From NCBI GenBank assembly GCA_949775045.1, contig OX459096.1, positions 48,909,790 through 48,973,789 of the forward strand: a DNA stretch of 64,000 bases. The letters are read 5' to 3'. The DNA is from Metridium senile (lineage: Eukaryota > Cnidaria > Anthozoa > Actiniaria > Metridiidae). Positions 29,531 to 37,421 of this stretch are shown one piece after another. The notes under the pieces were generated by a model, which did no database searches, was not told the origin of the DNA, and saw only the letters and a program-made list of their open reading frames with translations. Both the position numbers and the translations under genes were made by a program. Numbering within the stretch: the first letter of the stretch is position 1; the number at the start of each line of letters is the position of its first letter.

Positions 29531-29571
29531 GATTTAAAAATCTTATATGTTTAATGAAAAAACATATAAGA
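29531..29571 (+). promoter_or_regulatory. Promoter motif plus start-codon hairpin C (different stem sequence)
   Basis: GATTTAAAAA at 29531-29540. A perfect 12-bp stem follows directly: TCTTATATGTTT at 29541-29552 pairs with AAACATATAAGA at 29560-29571, with a 7-nt loop. The last paired base is the A of the ATG at 29571. Confidence 0.7.
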
Positions 29572-30971
29572 TGAAGTTTACAGAATTTGTGAAAAGATAC
29601 CCGAACTATTCGCGGTTTAGGTTCTCTGCCGATGAGCATGGCGACGTGCAATTCAATTTCAATGGTCAAGAATACGATCCATTTGATAAAAATGGGAATC
29701 TAGTAAAAACTCTTTATGAATTTCCTACTTATGAAGGACATCATTACACACCGGAAAATATAAAGAAATTCCTTGGTTCTTCATTTCCACATGCAGTCAT
29801 ACTTACTAATAAAAAGTATCCAATTCCTGCTGTGAGTCTAGAAAATAAACCGCATGATATTAAGAGTATATTATCGCCTTTTAAAGTGTATGTAACACCC
29901 TCAAAATTCTTTTACGCAAAGTTTAATGATGTTTTTCAATTAACACCGCCCAGTTTTGCAGATATCTCCGGCTATAATTCTTGGATTCAAGAACCAAATA
30001 TGAAATTCTGGTCTCAACAGTTGAATTTTGCTCTTTGGTGTGCGACATCCGGGTGTGGGATCGGTTTTGATCTCCTTGAACCTGATACTCAAATTGCTTC
30101 TATCTTTAGGTTTCATCTTATTTTCACAATAAGGTCTATTCTGAATGAGCTTCAGGTTATGTTGCCTTGGGAAAATAACTTTGTGTGGAATGGAACCCGA
30201 TTTAATAACGGTGCTTTTAGTAAGTTATGTCGTGAGTTTGGTATTGAAAATCCTGATTTTCGATTCAAAGGACAATCGACAGATTCCGATAAATTTAACT
30301 TTCATTATACAAGTTTAAAATCTGACACATTAACAGGTTATTACGAATCTACTCATAAGGATCGGAGTCAGTATAACTGGTTTATAACCCAAAAAAGCAT
30401 TGGACTGACAAAAGTCGGTCAGGCAAGACTTAATCGAAGCATCGAGGCTTTTGTATATTGCATTCTAGGTGCGCAGGTAAATACGAGGTCTCCGATTATA
30501 GGTAAATCAGGCTCAGCAACAGAAACTCAACAAGAATTTTCTACTTTGTTTGAAAGCGCTATTGTTGAGAATGACATCTCTAAAAGCATCCAAAGGTATC
30601 AATTAGCAATTCAAGAAGCAAAGGTTAGACTTGACTTGGCCATCGCTCCAGGCTGTTGGTTATTATCGGGAAATTTAGTTATCAATACTCAATCGACTGT
30701 TGGTTATAACAACAAACTACAAAAAGCCACATCAGACATGAAATTTGGAATCAATGATTCGTTAAACGCTGAAATGAAATCTGTCGGTATAAAGCATAAT
30801 ATGAGTCATTCAAAGATTGTGTTACCTCATATCAAACCGGTCAACAATGGGGAGACTCTCAAACCGAAACCGGATGTGAAGACTCAGCGTGTGACAACAG
30901 ACCGTCACGAAAATAACCTTGTTATGATCACAGCCTTCACGGCTGGTTTAGCTTGGTATCTATTTCGATAG
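29571..30971 (+). CDS. Large conserved Polinton protein of unknown function, 466 aa
   Basis: The ATG at 29571 is chosen because of the hairpin and promoter motif; an in-frame ATG at 29547 lies in the hairpin loop region. A mixed alpha/beta N-terminal half is followed by a FALWCATSGCGIGFDLL segment (about 153-169) that I recall as typical of a cnidarian Polinton family. Next come a FRFHLIFTIRSILNEL helix and a C-terminal single membrane segment (about 449-465, VMITAFTAGLAWYLF). Function is unknown; a virion membrane or vertex role is possible. A decayed copy of its 3' end lies at 31880-31978. Confidence 0.75.
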   Translation: MKFTEFVKRYPNYSRFRFSADEHGDVQFNFNGQEYDPFDKNGNLVKTLYEFPTYEGHHYTPENIKKFLGSSFPHAVILTNKKYPIPAVSLENKPHDIKSILSPFKVYVTPSKFFYAKFNDVFQLTPPSFADISGYNSWIQEPNMKFWSQQLNFALWCATSGCGIGFDLLEPDTQIASIFRFHLIFTIRSILNELQVMLPWENNFVWNGTRFNNGAFSKLCREFGIENPDFRFKGQSTDSDKFNFHYTSLKSDTLTGYYESTHKDRSQYNWFITQKSIGLTKVGQARLNRSIEAFVYCILGAQVNTRSPIIGKSGSATETQQEFSTLFESAIVENDISKSIQRYQLAIQEAKVRLDLAIAPGCWLLSGNLVINTQSTVGYNNKLQKATSDMKFGINDSLNAEMKSVGIKHNMSHSKIVLPHIKPVNNGETLKPKPDVKTQRVTTDRHENNLVMITAFTAGLAWYLFR

Positions 30972-31150
30972 CATGTGAGATGCACGCGGGCGGATGTGAC
31001 GTATTGCAATAAAACAATAACTGTTCACGTGTTAAACAATAAACTGCATACCAGATATCCCTAACAACTACGAACTCTCGATGTAAATACAAAATCTATT
31101 TTCAGAATTGCTCGTTGTTAGGGAGGTTAGGAATGTATGACGTCACATCA

Positions 31151-31192
31151 TTATATAAGTCAAGCTCTTGCGAAATAGGGTCAGAAGCAATT
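31151..31192 (+). promoter_or_regulatory. TATA-box leader
   Basis: TTATATAAG at 31151-31159, 42 bp before the ATG at 31193. CCCTAACAACTACGA and its near-inverse TCGTTGTTAGGG flank the upstream region (31060-31125). This looks different from the ATTTAAAG motifs of the other genes. Confidence 0.4.
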
Positions 31193-31543
31193 ATGAACAA
31201 CATGGAGTATGAACAGAATGAAGATATGCAATTCGATGACACCGATTTAATCTCAAGTCAGCAAGAAAAACAAGTTCCAAAGCAAAAACCCATCGAATCA
31301 GTAACTGAGATTCTACAACATCTAATCAGCAAAGATTCAATTCCTAAAGAAGACCTGAGAAAGACCTGGAACAACAAGAAATCTGAGCGAGAGAAGCTGC
31401 TGAAACAGTGGAACAAAGCGAAAGAATCTCTAGCATATTGGGTTTCGAAAACATCGTTCCTTGAATATCAACTAAACCAAAACGGCAAAGAGCTCGAAAG
31501 AATGCGAGGTCGAATGCTAGCAGATTGCCTGAGTGAGAATTAA
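31193..31543 (+). CDS. Coiled-coil protein, 116 aa, function unknown
   Basis: Acidic N-terminus (YEQNEDMQFDDTDL), then a helical, strongly charged coiled-coil region (about 50-110, KSEREKLLKQWNKAKESLAY). The ATG at 31193 is preferred because a TATA box lies 42 bp upstream; an in-frame ATG at 31115 precedes that box. A hairpin with 12-bp arms follows the stop by 17 bp. Confidence 0.55.
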   Translation: MNNMEYEQNEDMQFDDTDLISSQQEKQVPKQKPIESVTEILQHLISKDSIPKEDLRKTWNNKKSEREKLLKQWNKAKESLAYWVSKTSFLEYQLNQNGKELERMRGRMLADCLSEN

Positions 31544-31559
31544 TAGAGATATCCATTTA

Positions 31560-31588
31560 GTTTTGTAACGCATCTCGCGTTACAAAAC
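31560..31588. terminator. Palindromic hairpin 1 (GTTTTGTAACGC)
   Basis: GTTTTGTAACGC, 5-nt loop, GCGTTACAAAAC, directly after the coiled-coil gene. Similar hairpins lie at 31991-32020 and 33163-33192. A role in 3'-end formation is a guess. Confidence 0.45.
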
Positions 31589-31699
31589 TGCGATAGACTG
31601 TTGCATTATCAGACTGTGGACTCCATGTTGTTCGTAATCGCTTCTCCTTCTCCCGTAGGAGTCGTAAACGTCCGCTTTCATGAGCTAGGCGTTCTGATG

Positions 31700-31978
31700 A
31701 GGCTTGATATTAGCCGAAACGACTCTTGAAGTTACTGTAAAATAAAGCTCACGTTCTGTCTTGCGTTGCGTTACATGCCTTACAATGGGACTTTTGTCTG
31801 TTGTGCTCGCATATTTGAGACCCTCCGCATAACTTACAAAACCATCTCTGTCTTCCATGAAGACGAAAGTGAAACCTGCGAATACTCGGCGCGACAAGCT
31901 CTGAGAGTCGTCATGAAAATAACCTAATCGTGATTACGGCCTTTGTGGCTGGTTTGGCTTGGCATCTATTTCGATAAG
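31700..31978. pseudogene. Decayed duplicate of Polinton gene ends
   Basis: 31760-31862 repeats the 3' end of the CxHxC-repeat gene (33225-33330, same orientation), including GACTTTTGTCTGTTGTG. 31880-31978 repeats the 3' end of the 466-aa gene (GGCTGGTTTGGCTTGGCATC TATTTCGATA). ATTAGCCGAAACGACTCTT occurs both at 31709 and 33078. This is a scrambled segmental duplication without an open product. Confidence 0.7.
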
Positions 31979-31990
31979 ACTATCCGTTTA

Positions 31991-32020
31991 GTTTTTGTAA
32001 CGCGCCATGAGTTACAAAAC
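31991..32020. terminator. Palindromic hairpin 2
   Basis: GTTTTTGTAAC, loop, GTTACAAAAC directly after the decayed copy of the 466-aa gene end. Confidence 0.4.
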
Positions 32021-32182
32021 TGTGATAGACTGTCTGGTTAATATGATAATTCGATCGTGTTTAATTATTTTACACATCAAGTTGGAAGCTAGAAAATTAT
32101 GCCTGAGGAAAAAAAAAAATACAAACACAAGTTATGTGTGATGACTAAAATGTGATTCAACTTTGATTATGTAACATCGTAC

Positions 32183-32524
32183 CCCGGGGGGTGTACTCCC
32201 TTTGTCGAAGTGGTAGGGGTGATCGGCGTACCTTTTAGGGTTAAAAATATTTCCTGTACGTACCTTTTAGGGTCCTGGCTCAAAAACAAGTTACGTTAGA
32301 TGATTCCGTACCTGTAAGGGTCATTTTTACTCTGCTTTGTTGCTAAAAGTCGGGCTAAAGTAAGCTTGGCTGACAAGAACATCGCACAGCCGTACCTTTT
32401 AGGGGTTGAAATCAACAAAGCTTTAACAGTTATTTTTGTCTGTGCGTACCTTTTAGGGGTCGTTTCCAAAACCTCCGCCGATCACCCCTACCACTTAGAC
32501 AAAGGGAGAACCCCCCCCCCCGGG
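32183..32524. mobile_element. 342-bp MITE with 8-bp target duplication
   Basis: Begins CCCGGGGGGTGTACTCCCTT T and ends with the inverse. Flanked by CATCGTAC at 32175-32182 and 32525-32532, a hAT-like duplication length. The interior repeats GTACCTTTTAGGGTTAAAA-type units. A diverged relative lies at 63388-63645. Confidence 0.85.
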
Positions 32525-32657
32525 CATCGTACACGTGTCAGTGATTCTACTAGCTCCTTTCCAACATACAAAATCGTTTTATATAAGAATGTCCAAATTC
32601 AGTTCAGTATAGGTTTGTCCATTACATGAATTGTATCACTTGTAGGTCACATTTACA

Positions 32658-32846
32658 TTAGAAAGTGTGAATAACATTGTCATTACTTGCATCAGTCAAT
32701 ACTAAAGGAGACCTCTCTTTTTCTTCAAGATTCCTGTCTTCTTCGTCAAGATACGTCTTCACAATGTCATCTATCTTACCCAACTTATCACGATCTTCTG
32801 TCAATTGCTTCTTTCTTTCCTCATATTCATTCACCAATTTGTTCAT
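32658..32846 (-). CDS. Small coiled-coil frame, 62 aa
   Basis: Charged helical sequence (EYEERKKQLTEDRDKLGKID) with a Glu-rich middle. It lies just downstream, in a different frame, of the small frame at 32864-33025. The two may be one gene broken by a frameshift. No recognised family. Confidence 0.4.
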   Translation of the reverse strand: MNKLVNEYEERKKQLTEDRDKLGKIDDIVKTYLDEEDRNLEEKERSPLVLTDASNDNVIHTF

Positions 32847-32863
32847 CAAGTCTGTTATTCCGG

Positions 32864-33025
32864 CTATTCCATAAACCTTATCAGCTCCTCGACAATTTGC
32901 GGAATTACATTACGACGTTCGTGTGCTTGAAGTCTCACTTGAGTTAAGGAGCGATTGCAGTTTTGAAGCTGTCGGCATCCTAATCGTAGACTAAGCAAGT
33001 ATGTTCTTATTGCTTCTCTTTCCAT
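32864..33025 (-). CDS. Small helical frame, 53 aa
   Basis: ATG at 33025 with a Leu/Arg-rich helix (YLLSLRLGCRQLQNCNRSL) ending at TAG 32866. Coiled-coil character continues in the next frame (32658-32846). No recognised family and no ATTTAAAG motif was seen. Confidence 0.35.
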   Translation of the reverse strand: MEREAIRTYLLSLRLGCRQLQNCNRSLTQVRLQAHERRNVIPQIVEELIRFME

Positions 33026-33162
33026 CTCGAAAACTCAACGAGTATATCCGAAGTTAATTATGCAACACTGTCACTATTAGCCGAAACGACTCTTTACCAA
33101 AGCTGATGGATGTCACATGACCGGAAAACAATTCCAACTAGATGAGTCACAAGGTAAATTTC

Positions 33163-33192
33163 GTTATGTAACACTGACTTGTGTTACATAAC
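33163..33192. terminator. Palindromic hairpin 3
   Basis: GTTATGTAACAC, 6-nt loop, GTGTTACATAAC; perfect 12-bp stem directly after the end of the CxHxC-repeat gene (minus strand). Confidence 0.45.
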
Positions 33193-33207
33193 CTAGTGTT
33201 TAATAAA

Positions 33208-33669
33208 TTAATCTTGTCGTGTCTCTTGTGTTGCGTTACAAGCTTTACAATGAGACTTTTGTCTGTTGTGTTCACATATTTGAGACCCTCCGCATAACTT
33301 ACAAAACCATCTCTGTCTGCCGTGGATACATATCCCTTTTCCACCACAATCTTTACAGAGATATCTCACTCGTTTATGCTCACAGAAGCTACTACCGTTA
33401 CATACTTTGCAATATGATTTACGGTGGTTATGAGGACAGATTTGTGATCCGTGACAATCTTTACAGAAATATTTTATTTTACCATGTAGACATTTCTTAG
33501 GATCGGGTATCGGTTCATCAAGAATATTATGTGGTGGTGGTGTATTTGCAGGATCGCGCGCTTGCCTACCCAGCGCTTCGATGAGTTCGGCTTTACGTAA
33601 TTTGTAGTAGCCCTTGATCCCCCGCTCTTTGGCGAGGGCTTTCAACTCTTTCACTGTTTGTTTATCCAT
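33208..33669 (-). CDS. Rho/SAP-like domain protein with five CxHxC zinc repeats, 153 aa
   Basis: Residues 1-55 are the same as the polymerase N-terminus except residue 2, because they lie in the terminal repeat. From residue 60 there are five 18-residue units of the form C-x-H-x6-C-x2-C-x-G-x3 (CLHGKIKYFCKDCHG and so on), each able to bind one zinc. Similar tandem repeats occur in uncharacterised proteins of protists and large DNA viruses. The Rho/SAP-like part suggests nucleic-acid binding. Transcribed from the right terminal repeat inward by the same leader as polB. A duplicate of its 3' end lies at 31760-31862. Confidence 0.75.
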   Translation of the reverse strand: MDKQTVKELKALAKERGIKGYYKLRKAELIEALGRQARDPANTPPPHNILDEPIPDPKKCLHGKIKYFCKDCHGSQICPHNHRKSYCKVCNGSSFCEHKRVRYLCKDCGGKGICIHGRQRWFCKLCGGSQICEHNRQKSHCKACNATQETRQD

Positions 33670-33689
33670 TTTTATTATAAAATACGTTT

Positions 33690-33698
33690 CTTTAAATC
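33690..33698 (-). promoter_or_regulatory. ATTTAAAG motif of the CxHxC-repeat gene
   Basis: GATTTAAAG on the minus strand, 29 bp before the ATG at 33669; identical to the polB leader. Confidence 0.55.
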
Positions 33699-33714
33699 AT
33701 TTTTTTTCAATTTT

Positions 33715-33816
33715 TTATTTGTGCTCGTGGCGGCCAAATACATCTACTGAAGTACAACAACCAGGACAATATTTGTAGTCTTTTCTCACCCAGCAACCGC
33801 AGTTTTGACAAAACAT
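33715..33816 (-). CDS. Zinc-ribbon micro-frame in the right terminal repeat, 33 aa
   Basis: ATG at 33816 opens FCQNCG, ten residues, CPGC, then SVDVFGRHEHK and stop. It is the right-end counterpart of the left zinc-ribbon frame at 9391, which instead continues into the 9.2-kb element. May be translated as a peptide or be a remnant of a longer gene. Confidence 0.4.
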   Translation of the reverse strand: MFCQNCGCWVRKDYKYCPGCCTSVDVFGRHEHK

Positions 33817-33914
33817 AGCGACTTCCCTGACCACAGGTAGCCCAAACTCAGTCAGTCATGCCATGTGTTGTCCGAGCTAAGTTCCAGTCTTCCGAAATTT
33901 TGTTTTGTATCAGT

Positions 33915-34050
33915 TGGCAGTTGTGTTCTCCGAAACTTTGTTTTGTTCTCCGAAACTTTGTTTTGTTCTCCGAAACTTTGTTTTGTTCTCCGAAACTTTG
34001 TTTTGTTCTACAAAACTTTGTTTTGTTCTCCGAAACTTTGTTGTGTTTTC
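33915..34050 (-). repeat. 20-bp minisatellite in right terminal repeat
   Basis: About six units of TTTGTTTTGTTCTCCGAAAC; the left end has about twelve. Confidence 0.9.
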
Positions 34051-34098
34051 AACCAAATATTGAGTTGTGTTTTGCCCTTGTGGGCCACCGTACATATC

Positions 34099-34455
34099 CT
34101 CCAAGATGGCGGCCAAAACTTCTAAGGTCTGATATGAAGGGAAACTGAAACATTTTTAAAATATTTCGTTAAAATATACTTGAATTAGATGCTAAAAGTC
34201 TTTACGAACCAAATGTTTTGAAAAGGAACAAATTATTCTTGATTTTTATCGCCCGATTAGGATACGTGACCGGCATTGCGTGACACAATTCTAACTTGAA
34301 TATCTCGGGAACCAAAAACTTTTATAAACCCAAACTTCAGAAATGTCTTTTTAAAACAGTTAACTATAACATATATAGTGCATGTTTTAATACAAGATAT
34401 AAAAAATATTTCGGTTTGGTGATGACATGTGATGACGTCAGTTGCAAACGAAGAA
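34099..34455. mobile_element. TA-flanked TTCTTCG element, right part
   Basis: Ends with GTTGCAAACGAAGAA at 34441-34455 followed by TA. Counterpart of 8751-9008 on the other side of the Polinton. Confidence 0.6.
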
Positions 34456-34606
34456 TATGCGTCCACACGAATCCGCGTATCCGGGAATTCAAGTAAAAGT
34501 ATGCGGTTTCGGTGACCGGATTCAATGGATTCGTGTGGACGATAGGCCGATTCGCATCAAAAAGTATGCGGTTTCAAAAGTATCCGGATCCGTGTAAACG
34601 GGGCCT
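34456..34606 (+). mobile_element. AGGCC MITE, right fragment of the split copy
   Basis: Resumes the MITE of 8704-8750 at TATGCGTCCACACG and ends CCGTGTAAACGGGGCCT. Confidence 0.8.
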
Positions 34607-34607
34607 T

Positions 34608-34999
34608 ACACACGAATCCAGTGAATCCGAACACCGAAACCGCATACTTTTACTTGAATCCTCCGGATACGCGGATTCGTGTGGACGCAAATTTTTCTAT
34701 GCGGTTTCAGCCGGATCGGATTCGTGTAGACGAGGCCTTATTGTCTTGTGTCTTCATTTTTAACTCATTAAACGTCAGAAACACATTCTTTTGCGCACTG
34801 AGTCCCCGTTTACACGAATCCGGATACTTTTGAAACCACATACTTTTTGATGCGAATTGGCCTATCGTCCACACGAATCCATTGAATCCGGTCACCGAAA
34901 CCGCATACTTTTACTTGAATCCTCCGAATACGCGGATTCGTGTGGACGCAAATATTTCTATGCGGTTTCAGCCGGATCGGATTCGTGTAGACGAGGCCT
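34608..34999 (-). mobile_element. Two further AGGCC MITE copies, inverted
   Basis: 34608-34737 is a truncated copy and 34801-34999 a complete one, both ending GTGTAGACGAGGCC(T). They are separated by TTGTCTTGTGTCTTCATTTT T, a fragment of the subterminal tandem repeat also present at 8190-8700. Confidence 0.8.
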
Positions 35000-35125
35000 G
35001 AGTCGTTGATCTAGAAAAAGCCTGTGCTCCTGTCATGCCTGACTGAATTCCTATGTCTTGCCTAACTAAGCACCAACTATCTCCTATTTGTTGCTATCTA
35101 TTTCACGGTTATATTATTTGCACTC
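35000..35125. mobile_element. Right end of the split GAGTGC element
   Basis: Ends TTTCACGGTTATATTATTTG CACTC followed by TA. Inverse of the start at 7821. Confidence 0.7.
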
Positions 35126-35408
35126 TATAATGAGCATATTATGATAACATTTAACAATTATTCCTTAAAATGGCAATCTTAGTATGGAAAACTATATATT
35201 TTAATTTGATGGAAAACTATATATTTTGATTTTATGAAAAAATATAAATTATATAAAAGTTAGATGTTTATTTTTGTAAAAAAGCATGGTTATAATTCTA
35301 AGAAATAATAACATAATTGTGATTATTGGGTAAAGATATGAGATCATAAGCTGGAACCATAAGTGCGTTTATTCTGATTAAAGAAATATTACTCTACTAT
35401 TATATAAG

Positions 35409-37421
35409 TAGCCTGCGTGCAGCCCCTTCTTTTACCCGTAATAAGGGTCTGCGAATTATTGCAAGATTCCGTGTTCTGGACCCCCAGCCGAGTTGCACGA
35501 TTATATATAACAGGCTCTGATTGGCTGCTACGCCAGCTCATTCTTACATACTCTCTGATTGGCTCGAAAGCTCGTACTCGCATCATTAGTACCTATTATT
35601 ATCAATATTATCACCATCGTCACTACACCTACAACATTCCCATCAACATCACTAATACCATCATTATCATCATAGTATTATTGTAAATAATAACATGAAA
35701 ATATGTTCTTCGGCCAACATTAGCCAGTATGATTGATAGAAATAAAAGAACTCACCAAACACAAACATAATAATGACATTTAATCAGTTTAAAATGTATT
35801 TCACTTACTACAATCGATAGATGACTCGATAGATATGATTCACGAAACGCTTTTCAAGTAAAAATTGTTTACCGCCACGTGTCGTGAATTCAAATGCCTC
35901 GTTTGAAAAATATTATAAATATTTTTCAGATGTATTTTGATATGTTTTACATCAATCAATAATTGTTCTTTTAACGAAGTTGTCTCTTCTAAAATGGCTC
36001 GGAAATGCCAAAAAACCGCAGTAAATGCACTAAAACTTACTTATGGAAGTAACAAATTTATCAGAGCCCCTGTATTGTAAGAGCACTGAGATTTTTGTAG
36101 TGCGCTAAGAACTAAATTATTATTATTATTATTATTATGTATGGGTTGATAGTTCTCAAGTTTATCGTCGACTTATCGCGGAAATATTGAATTCTACTAC
36201 TCGATGTAGATGAACTTCGCTCGCTTCTCAAAGTGTTCGATGTCACGTCGAAAAACGTCAAATATAAGGACTGACATGGATATATAAGCTTCATACTTCG
36301 TTAAAAGAACAATTATTGATTGATGTAAAACATATCAAAATACATCTGAAAAATATTTATAATATTTTTCAAACGAGGCATTTGAATTCACGACACGTGG
36401 CGGTAAACAATTTTTACTTGAAAAGCGTTTCGTGAATCATATCTATCGAGTCATCTATCGATTGTAGTAAGTGAAATACATTTTAAACTGATTAAATGTC
36501 ATTATGTTTGTGTTTGGTGAGTTCTTTTATTTCTATCAATCATACTGGCTAATAATAATAATAATAATAAGTCTTTATTAATAAGATAAAAATACATATC
36601 CTATTTTACATCAGTATAAGATTAAAGTATAGCAATAATAATAATAATAAATTTACAAAATACATCGATATTAAAAAAGATAAAATATATACAACTCTCA
36701 ATATTTAAAAATTTGTCTCTCAATATTTAAAAATTAGTCTACTACTAAAAACGTTCATCATTCTTTCTGTATTAATTTTAGGTCTAACTACACTAGGTTT
36801 TCTTAATGCATATTTTGTTTCTTTTTTCTTTGGAAGGAGAGGACGTAGCGGGTGATTATCCATTTTTTTCACTTTATTATCTAAGTTCCTATCCATCATT
36901 TCAAGGTGCTGATGAATGTTTATTTTCTCAGTGGTAAATCTTTGTTTATAGCATTTGTCTAAAAATCTTTGTATTGTGGTCAATTCTGGTTCCGCAGAAC
37001 CATATACTTGCAGGCCATATGATAAGGTTGAGAGAACCAGGCTCTTGAACAAATGATCCATTTCTTTCGGGTTAAATCCTTCCTGGCGTAAAGTTCTTAA
37101 AACGTGGAGACCGTTGGCCGAAGAACATATTTTCATGTTATTATTTACAATAATACTATGATAATAATGATGGTATTAGTGATGTTGATGGGAATGTTGT
37201 AGGTGTAGTGACAATGGTGATAATATTGATAATAATAGGTACTAATGATGCGAGTACGAGCTTTCGAGCCAATCAGAGAGTATGTAAGAATGAGCTGGCG
37301 TAGCAGCCAATCAGAGCCTGTTATATATAATCGTGCAACTCGGCTGGGGGTCCAGAACACGGAATCTTGCAATAATTCGCAGACCCTTATTACGGGTAAA
37401 AAAGGGGCTGCACGCAGGCTA
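35409..37421. mobile_element. FoldBack-like palindromic element with 9-bp target duplication
   Basis: Begins TAGCCTGCGTGCAGCCCCTT and ends with the inverse. Flanked by TTATATAAG at 35400-35408 and 37422-37430. The arms are about 590 bp and nearly identical (35409-35975 against 36297-37421). The right arm is interrupted by a retroelement fragment of about 580 bp that the left arm lacks. Confidence 0.9.
36550..37130 (-). pseudogene. Truncated non-LTR RT fragment inserted in one arm of the palindrome
   Basis: Open frame 36720-37136 encodes the RT C-terminal connection (GLHVLRTLRQEGF, LVLSTLSYGLQVYGSAEPEL, IQRFLDKCYKQRF). An (AAT)n tail marks its 3' end at 36551-36570. The first eight codons of that frame are palindrome sequence, so they do not belong to the RT. 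The empty site in the left arm reads GGCTAAT joined to GTTGGCC in inverse. Confidence 0.8.

Larger units (their letters stand above)
9009..34092. mobile_element. Maverick/Polinton element with a 9.2-kb insertion in its left terminal repeat
   Basis: The terminal inverted repeats begin TACGGTGGCCCACAAGGGCA at 9009 and end with the inverse at 34092. Both are flanked by CATATC (9003-9008 and 34093-34098), a 6-bp duplication as expected for this class. Without the inserted 9,209-bp element it is about 15.9 kb, within the usual 15-20 kb. It carries DNA polymerase B, RVE integrase, major capsid protein, packaging ATPase and a damaged penton gene, the diagnostic Polinton set. Uncertainty: weak inverted similarity continues outside the ends (GGAGGACAT left, GGAGGATAT right), so the true border may lie about 25 bp further out. 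Confidence 0.9.
33506..34092 (-). repeat. Polinton right terminal inverted repeat
   Basis: Inverse of 9009-9454 plus 18664-18908, without the 9.2-kb insertion. At the insertion site it reads TTGTACTTCAGTAG. It carries the shared promoter, 55 codons of the CxHxC gene, a small zinc-ribbon frame and six minisatellite units. Confidence 0.9.

Noticed and set aside
36720..37136. First codons MKICSSAN taken as part of the RT
   Set aside because: The same bases are present in the left palindrome arm without any RT, so the match is chance read-through from the palindrome.
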